DNA of 37,121 bases from contig CAIPKZ010000452.1 of NCBI GenBank assembly GCA_903865775.1, forward strand, positions 1 to 37,121, given 5' to 3'. The stretch is from an uncultured Prolixibacteraceae bacterium. GTDB lineage: Bacteria; Bacteroidota; Bacteroidia; Bacteroidales; Prolixibacteraceae. The translations under genes were made by a program, and so were the position numbers. Under the pieces are notes generated by a model. It saw only the letters and a program-made list of their open reading frames with translations. It made no database searches and was not told the origin of the DNA. Shown piece after piece: positions 33,455-37,121 of the stretch; positions within the stretch are counted from its first letter, which is position 1; each line of letters begins with the position of its first letter.

Positions 33455-34423
33455 ATGTCATTCCCAATTACACGCCTCAGAAGATTAAGGCACACACCAG
33501 TATTGCGAAATATGGTACGCGAAACAATCCTCACCCGCGACGATCTGGTTATGCCACTTTTTGTTTGTCCCGGAACTGGTGTTAACAATCCGATTTCGTC
33601 AATGCCCGGCAATTCACAGTTGTCAGTAGATTTGCTGGTTGAAGAATGCCGCCGTTTATACGGAATCGGAGTTCAGGCAGTGCTTCTGTTCGGCATTCCT
33701 GAACACAAAGATGAACACGGTTTAGTTGCTTGTGAACACAACGGAATTGTACAGCAGGCTACCCGTGCACTAAAAAAAGCACTACCCGATTTATATGTAA
33801 TTGCCGACATTTGTAACTGCGAATATACCACTCACGGCCATTGCGGAACAATTGTTAATGGCGACGTGGACAATGACCTCACCTTGGTAACGCTTGCAAA
33901 ACAGTCGGTTTCACTGGCTCAGGAAGGCATCGACATGGTTGCACCAAGCGACATGATGGACGGCCGGGTTGGAGCAATACGCAGAGCGCTTGATGAGAAT
34001 GGCTTTTATAATCTGCCAATCATGGCCTATTCGGCAAAATATGCTTCCAGTTTTTACGGACCTTTCCGCGAAGCTGCTGAAAGTGCTCCAAAATTTGGAA
34101 ACCGTGCCACTTACCAGATGGATCCGGCCAACAGCAGCGAAGCGCTGCGTGAAGTTGCCCTCGACATCGAAGAAGGCGCCGATATTGTGATGGTAAAACC
34201 GGCATTGAGCTACCTCGATATTATTCAGCGTGTAAAAACCAATTTCAACATACCGATTGCAGCTTACAACGTAAGTGGAGAATATTCAATGGTGAAAGCT
34301 GCAGCTGCAAATGGCTGGATCGACGAAAAACGGATGGTTCGCGAAATCCTGACTTCAATCAAACGAGCAGGATCAGACATCATCTTATCCTATCATACTC
34401 AGGATATCGTCAAAGATTTATAA
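33455..34423 (+). CDS. hemB: Porphobilinogen synthase (delta-aminolevulinate dehydratase)
   Basis: Predicted 322-aa cytoplasmic enzyme condensing two 5-aminolevulinate molecules to porphobilinogen. The zinc-site cysteines are present: [13 protein letters not shown] with Cys120, Cys122 and Cys130, so this is a zinc-dependent rather than a magnesium-only form. The Schiff-base lysines lie in [15 protein letters not shown] (Lys195) and [11 protein letters not shown] (Lys248). [12 protein letters not shown] (222-233) is also typical. It follows hemD after 11 bp. A hairpin-rich 226-bp gap with dispersed-type repeats separates it from hemL. Confidence 0.97.
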   Translation: MSFPITRLRRLRHTPVLRNMVRETILTRDDLVMPLFVCPGTGVNNPISSMPGNSQLSVDLLVEECRRLYGIGVQAVLLFGIPEHKDEHGLVACEHNGIVQQATRALKKALPDLYVIADICNCEYTTHGHCGTIVNGDVDNDLTLVTLAKQSVSLAQEGIDMVAPSDMMDGRVGAIRRALDENGFYNLPIMAYSAKYASSFYGPFREAAESAPKFGNRATYQMDPANSSEALREVALDIEEGADIVMVKPALSYLDIIQRVKTNFNIPIAAYNVSGEYSMVKAAAANGWIDEKRMVREILTSIKRAGSDIILSYHTQDIVKDL

Positions 34424-34481
34424 AAAGCCCCCTTCCCGTTCCCCTGGTTCGACAAGCTCACCAACCGAGGGGAAGGCTTTT
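34424..34481. terminator. Long imperfect hairpin after hemB
   Basis: AAAGCC..CCTTCC..CCCCTGGTT (34424-34449) pairs with AACCGAGGGGAAGGCTTT (34463-34480), and TTTT follows. It starts right at the hemB stop and could end the hemACDB transcript, though the stem has bulges and the loop contains TTCGACAAGCTCACC, a string I associate with dispersed repeats. Confidence 0.4.
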
Positions 34482-34501
34482 GGGATTGGATTTAATTTTC
34501 A

Positions 34502-34545
34502 GCCCTGAAAGGGCGCCATCTGTCAGCACAGGGCAAGGCCCTGTG
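34502..34545. repeat. Two adjacent GC-rich palindromes between hemB and hemL
   Basis: GCCCTGAAAGGGC (34502-34514) and CACAGGGC-AAG-GCCCTGTG (34527-34545) stand 12 bp apart. This pairing resembles a dispersed intergenic repeat I recall from Bacteroidota. No open frame covers it meaningfully. Confidence 0.7.
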
Positions 34546-34565
34546 GAAAATGCAACAAAAAGGAA

Positions 34566-34613
34566 CCGTCCGCGAAATAATGCTCAACAAAATAATTTTC
34601 CTATTTCGGACGG
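34566..34613 (+). promoter_or_regulatory. Hairpin in the hemL leader
   Basis: CCGTCCG-cg-AAATA (34566-34579) pairs with TATTT-CGGACGG (34602-34613), leaving a 22-nt loop and a 2-nt bulge. It ends 36 bp before the hemL start. It could be a leader structure or another repeat; no riboswitch class is recognised. Confidence 0.35.
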
Positions 34614-34649
34614 AAAAGCGATTTTCAATTTTTAATTAATTTTTGCGTC

Positions 34650-35948
34650 ATGAAACAATACACCCAAAGCATAGCCGCTTTTCAGGAAGCACAAAAACAC
34701 ATTCCCGGTGGAGTAAATTCACCGGTTCGTTCATTTAAAAGTGTCGATGGCGATCCGTTGTTTATAGCCAGCGCCAAAGGAGCTAAAGTATTCGATATTG
34801 AGGGGCATGAATTTATTGACTATGTCGGGTCCTGGGGTCCTATGATTTTGGGACACGCCCATCCGGATGTGATCATGGCTATTCAGAAAACAGCAGCCAA
34901 AGGAACCAGTTTTGGTGCTCCTACCCTGCTCGAAACCGAAATGGCTTTGCAGATCAAAAAAATGGTTCCATCAGTGGATAGAATTCGGATGGTGAACTCC
35001 GGAACGGAAGCCACCATGAGCGCTTTACGTTTGGCCCGCGGATACACCGGACGTGAAATGGTCATCAAATTTGAAGGCTGCTACCACGGCCACAACGATA
35101 GCTTTTTGATTAAAGCCGGTTCCGGAGCATTGACTTTAGGTACTCCCAATTCGCCGGGTGTTACTTCCGGAACTGCAAAAGATACACTTACAGCAGAATA
35201 TAACAATCTGGATTCGGTAAAAGAATTATTCATCCGTTATCCTGAGCAGATTGCAGCCCTTATTATCGAACCGGTTACCGGAAACATGGGTGTTGTGATT
35301 CCGCAAACAGAATTTATCCACGGAGTCAGAGACCTTTGCACCAAATACGGTTCAGTTTTGATTTTTGATGAAGTCATGACCGGATTCCGCCTTTCAAAAG
35401 GTGGTGCCCAGCAAATTTTGGGGATTACTCCCGACCTGACTTGCTTTGGTAAAATCATCGGTGGAGGACTTCCGGTTGGTGCCTATGGTGGCAAGCAGGA
35501 AATCATGGACAAGCTGGCGCCAAAAGGTCCGGTATATCAGGCCGGAACTCTTTCGGGAAACCCACTGGCAATGTCAGCCGGACTTACTACCCTGAAAATT
35601 CTGGACGAAACGGATGGCTTTTACGATATGCTGGAAGAGAAGTCTGCCCGATTAGGCGATGGAATCAATAAATGTTTGAAAGATCTCAATTTTCCAGGCG
35701 TGGTAAACCGTGTGGGGTCCATGTTCACACTTTTTTTTACTGAAGAAGACCATGTAAATTCGTTTGCTGATGCCTGCAAATGTAATACCGTTACCTACGC
35801 CAAATACTTTAAAATGGCTTTGGAAAGTGGTGTTTATCTGGCTCCATCGCAGTTCGAAGCCGGATTTATGTCGGCAGCTCATACATCGAAAAAAATTGAC
35901 AAAACTATTGAAGCAACCTACGAAGCATTGAAGGTGCTAAAAGGATAA
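34650..35948 (+). CDS. hemL: Glutamate-1-semialdehyde 2,1-aminomutase
   Basis: Predicted 432-aa cytoplasmic PLP enzyme turning glutamate-1-semialdehyde, the HemA product, into 5-aminolevulinate, the HemB substrate. Seen: [12 protein letters not shown] (18-29), [17 protein letters not shown] (114-130), [10 protein letters not shown] (141-150), [11 protein letters not shown] with Asp240, and [17 protein letters not shown] with Schiff-base Lys268. Length matches the family. The gap to hemB is 226 bp with repeats, so it may have its own promoter, though I saw no clean -33/-7 pair. Confidence 0.97.
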   Translation: MKQYTQSIAAFQEAQKHIPGGVNSPVRSFKSVDGDPLFIASAKGAKVFDIEGHEFIDYVGSWGPMILGHAHPDVIMAIQKTAAKGTSFGAPTLLETEMALQIKKMVPSVDRIRMVNSGTEATMSALRLARGYTGREMVIKFEGCYHGHNDSFLIKAGSGALTLGTPNSPGVTSGTAKDTLTAEYNNLDSVKELFIRYPEQIAALIIEPVTGNMGVVIPQTEFIHGVRDLCTKYGSVLIFDEVMTGFRLSKGGAQQILGITPDLTCFGKIIGGGLPVGAYGGKQEIMDKLAPKGPVYQAGTLSGNPLAMSAGLTTLKILDETDGFYDMLEEKSARLGDGINKCLKDLNFPGVVNRVGSMFTLFFTEEDHVNSFADACKCNTVTYAKYFKMALESGVYLAPSQFEAGFMSAAHTSKKIDKTIEATYEALKVLKG

Positions 35949-35954
35949 ATTACA

Positions 35955-36030
35955 GTCATTTGCTGCGCGTCATTGATGGTCATTTTTTGTAAAGTCCTAC
36001 GAGGAATGACTATCAATGACAACAAATGAC
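35955..36030. repeat. 76-bp imperfect palindrome after hemL
   Basis: The left arm carries GTCATTTG, GTCATTGAT and GTCATT; the right arm carries AATGAC, ATCAATGAC and CAAATGAC, their inverse in the same order. The left outer arm is at 35955-35962 and the right at 36023-36030. It starts 7 bp after the hemL stop. It may serve as a bidirectional transcript end but lacks a clear T-run, so it is more likely a dispersed intergenic element. Confidence 0.7.
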
Positions 36031-36135
36031 AAATGAGTTTTTCAATTCTGGCAGATTTTTTGAAGTAGCAATTGTGCTGATGAGAATTATAATTCGAATC
36101 TCAGCGAAAACAGGAAACAATTAAAACTTACGATC

Positions 36136-37121
36136 ATGAAAACAAAAATTGGAATCTTAGTTTTAGCATTAAGCACAAGCTTTTTCAGTTTGCAGGCACA
36201 GCGTACTGTTACTACAACCCGTGCCACGAGCAATGAAATTAGCGACAACCTCGATTTGGATGCGGTAGCATCTATTTTTGGTGACTCAGAAAATCTGGAA
36301 GACTTTGAACGCCGATTGAACGATCCGAAAAACAAGATTTCGAATCTGGATTTGAATGAAGATGGGTATATCGATTATTTAAGGGTAGTCGAAAATTCAT
36401 CAGAAAACAATTCGCTGGTAGTTGTTCAGGCAGTTCTCGATCAGGATGTTTACCAGGATGTGGCAACCATTGAGGTGGAGCGTGTTTCGAACGGAAATCC
36501 ACGAATTCAAATTGTAGGCGATCCGTACATTTATGGTTCAAATTACATCATTGAACCCTATTTCGTTCGTACGCCTCTCATTTTCTCTTTCTTCTGGGGT
36601 TCGCATTACAGTCCGTGGCACTCGCCTTACTACTGGAACTATTATCCAAACTGGTATAGCCATTACAGACCATGTTCTCCATACAAATATCGTCGGCACA
36701 TTTATGCGCACATCAATTTCGAAAACAAATACAACCGGACTGATAAAAGGAACATTCATTTTTCGGGCGACAATTATAACCACATCAGGAGAAATGATTT
36801 TGCGGCAAAACACCCTGATCGGGCTTTTGAAAGCCGAAACAGAGACGTTCATAACCGTAATGAGTTAAAAAAACGTAGGTTCGATAATTCCGGAGAATAC
36901 AGGCCCAACAGCAGTGTTGGCTCTGACAATAAAAACCGACGTCCTTCAAATGAAATGAAATCCGGTTCAGAACGAAGTAAAACCCGCGAAGAGAAAGTAA
37001 ATTCGAATAATAACAGGACAGAAAATAAAATAAAGGAGCAACCAAAAGCCGAAACCAAAAACGGGTCAGACAATCAACGCATTGCTACTGAAAGATCATC
37101 AAATCGTGTTGAATCGAAACA
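36136..37121 (+). CDS. Secreted protein with EF-hand-like loop and low-complexity tail, 3' end cut by the window
   Basis: An uninterrupted frame of 328 codons runs off the right edge. It starts with a signal peptide (MKTKIGILVLALSTSFFSLQAQ, cleavage probably near residue 20-22). A small globular domain (about 35-128) contains LDLNEDGYIDYLRVVE; its DLNEDGYID at 72-80 has the Dx[DN]xDG spacing of calcium-binding EF-hand or dockerin loops. VVVQAVLDQDVYQDVATIEVE follows. Residues about 150-180 are very rich in Trp, Tyr and His. From about 190 on the sequence is a charged Asn/Lys/Arg/Glu tail without hydrophobic residues. I recall related hypothetical proteins in Bacteroidota but no function. Two long open frames on the opposite strand here are shadows. 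Confidence 0.85.
   Translation, partial: MKTKIGILVLALSTSFFSLQAQRTVTTTRATSNEISDNLDLDAVASIFGDSENLEDFERRLNDPKNKISNLDLNEDGYIDYLRVVENSSENNSLVVVQAVLDQDVYQDVATIEVERVSNGNPRIQIVGDPYIYGSNYIIEPYFVRTPLIFSFFWGSHYSPWHSPYYWNYYPNWYSHYRPCSPYKYRRHIYAHINFENKYNRTDKRNIHFSGDNYNHIRRNDFAAKHPDRAFESRNRDVHNRNELKKRRFDNSGEYRPNSSVGSDNKNRRPSNEMKSGSERSKTREEKVNSNNNRTENKIKEQPKAETKNGSDNQRIATERSSNRVESK

Noticed and set aside
36533-37073. Long open frames on both strands over the secreted protein
   Set aside because: They are shadows of the 328-codon frame that starts with a signal peptide and runs off the edge.

Overview
The window looks like a chromosomal segment of a Bacteroidota bacterium, class Bacteroidia. A Marinilabiliales/Prolixibacteraceae-like member is my guess from style, not a proven placement. 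The evidence is: promoters of the TTG-N19-TAnnTTTG type, lipoprotein glycosidases of families GH92, GH78, GH3 and GH2, a DUF2027/Smr protein, a FucP-type sugar transporter, few Shine-Dalgarno sequences, and intergenic spaces filled with short palindromes.

Region 1 (1-24508, all minus strand, read right to left) is a carbohydrate-use locus. In transcription order it holds: a GH2 exo-glucosaminidase-like lipoprotein, a ROK sugar kinase, a FucP-like MFS transporter, a DegT-type PLP aminotransferase, a Gfo/Idh/MocA oxidoreductase, an unrecognised 470-aa polytopic membrane protein, a GH3 glucosidase, a secreted metallo-beta-lactamase-fold hydrolase, a CPBP membrane protease, a GH92 alpha-mannosidase, a GH78 alpha-L-rhamnosidase and two more GH92 genes. 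The last GH92 gene carries an in-frame TAA and runs off the left edge. Several spacers are 6-12 bp and one pair overlaps by 4 bp, so these are operons. They are separated by spacers carrying palindromic repeats or a MITE-like element. No SusC/SusD pair, regulator or endo-acting enzyme lies in the window. The outer genes suggest removal of alpha-mannose and rhamnose. The right-hand block suggests uptake, phosphorylation and oxidation/transamination of a sugar or amino sugar.

Region 2 (24509-25418) is non-coding: a possible control region, then the RNase P RNA gene rnpB with its own terminator and -7 promoter element, then a perfect 36-bp palindrome.

Region 3 (25419-29615) is housekeeping: a DUF2027/Smr protein and queA, transcribed divergently from a shared 76-bp spacer, then a PiT phosphate transporter with its DUF47/PhoU-like partner.

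Region 4 (29616-35948, plus strand) is a tetrapyrrole operon: a small membrane protein of unknown role, then hemA, hemC, hemD, hemB and, after a repeat-filled gap, hemL. Together these take glutamyl-tRNA to uroporphyrinogen III. The window ends in a secreted protein with a calcium-loop-like motif and a low-complexity tail, cut by the right edge.

The most interesting points are the premature stop in a GH92 gene, the shared C-terminal domain pair on three consecutive glycosidases, the glycine-rich repeated membrane protein, the oxidoreductase gene bracketed by inverted copies of a 67-bp module, and a possible amino-sugar pathway built from the DegT, Gfo/Idh, ROK and GH2 genes.
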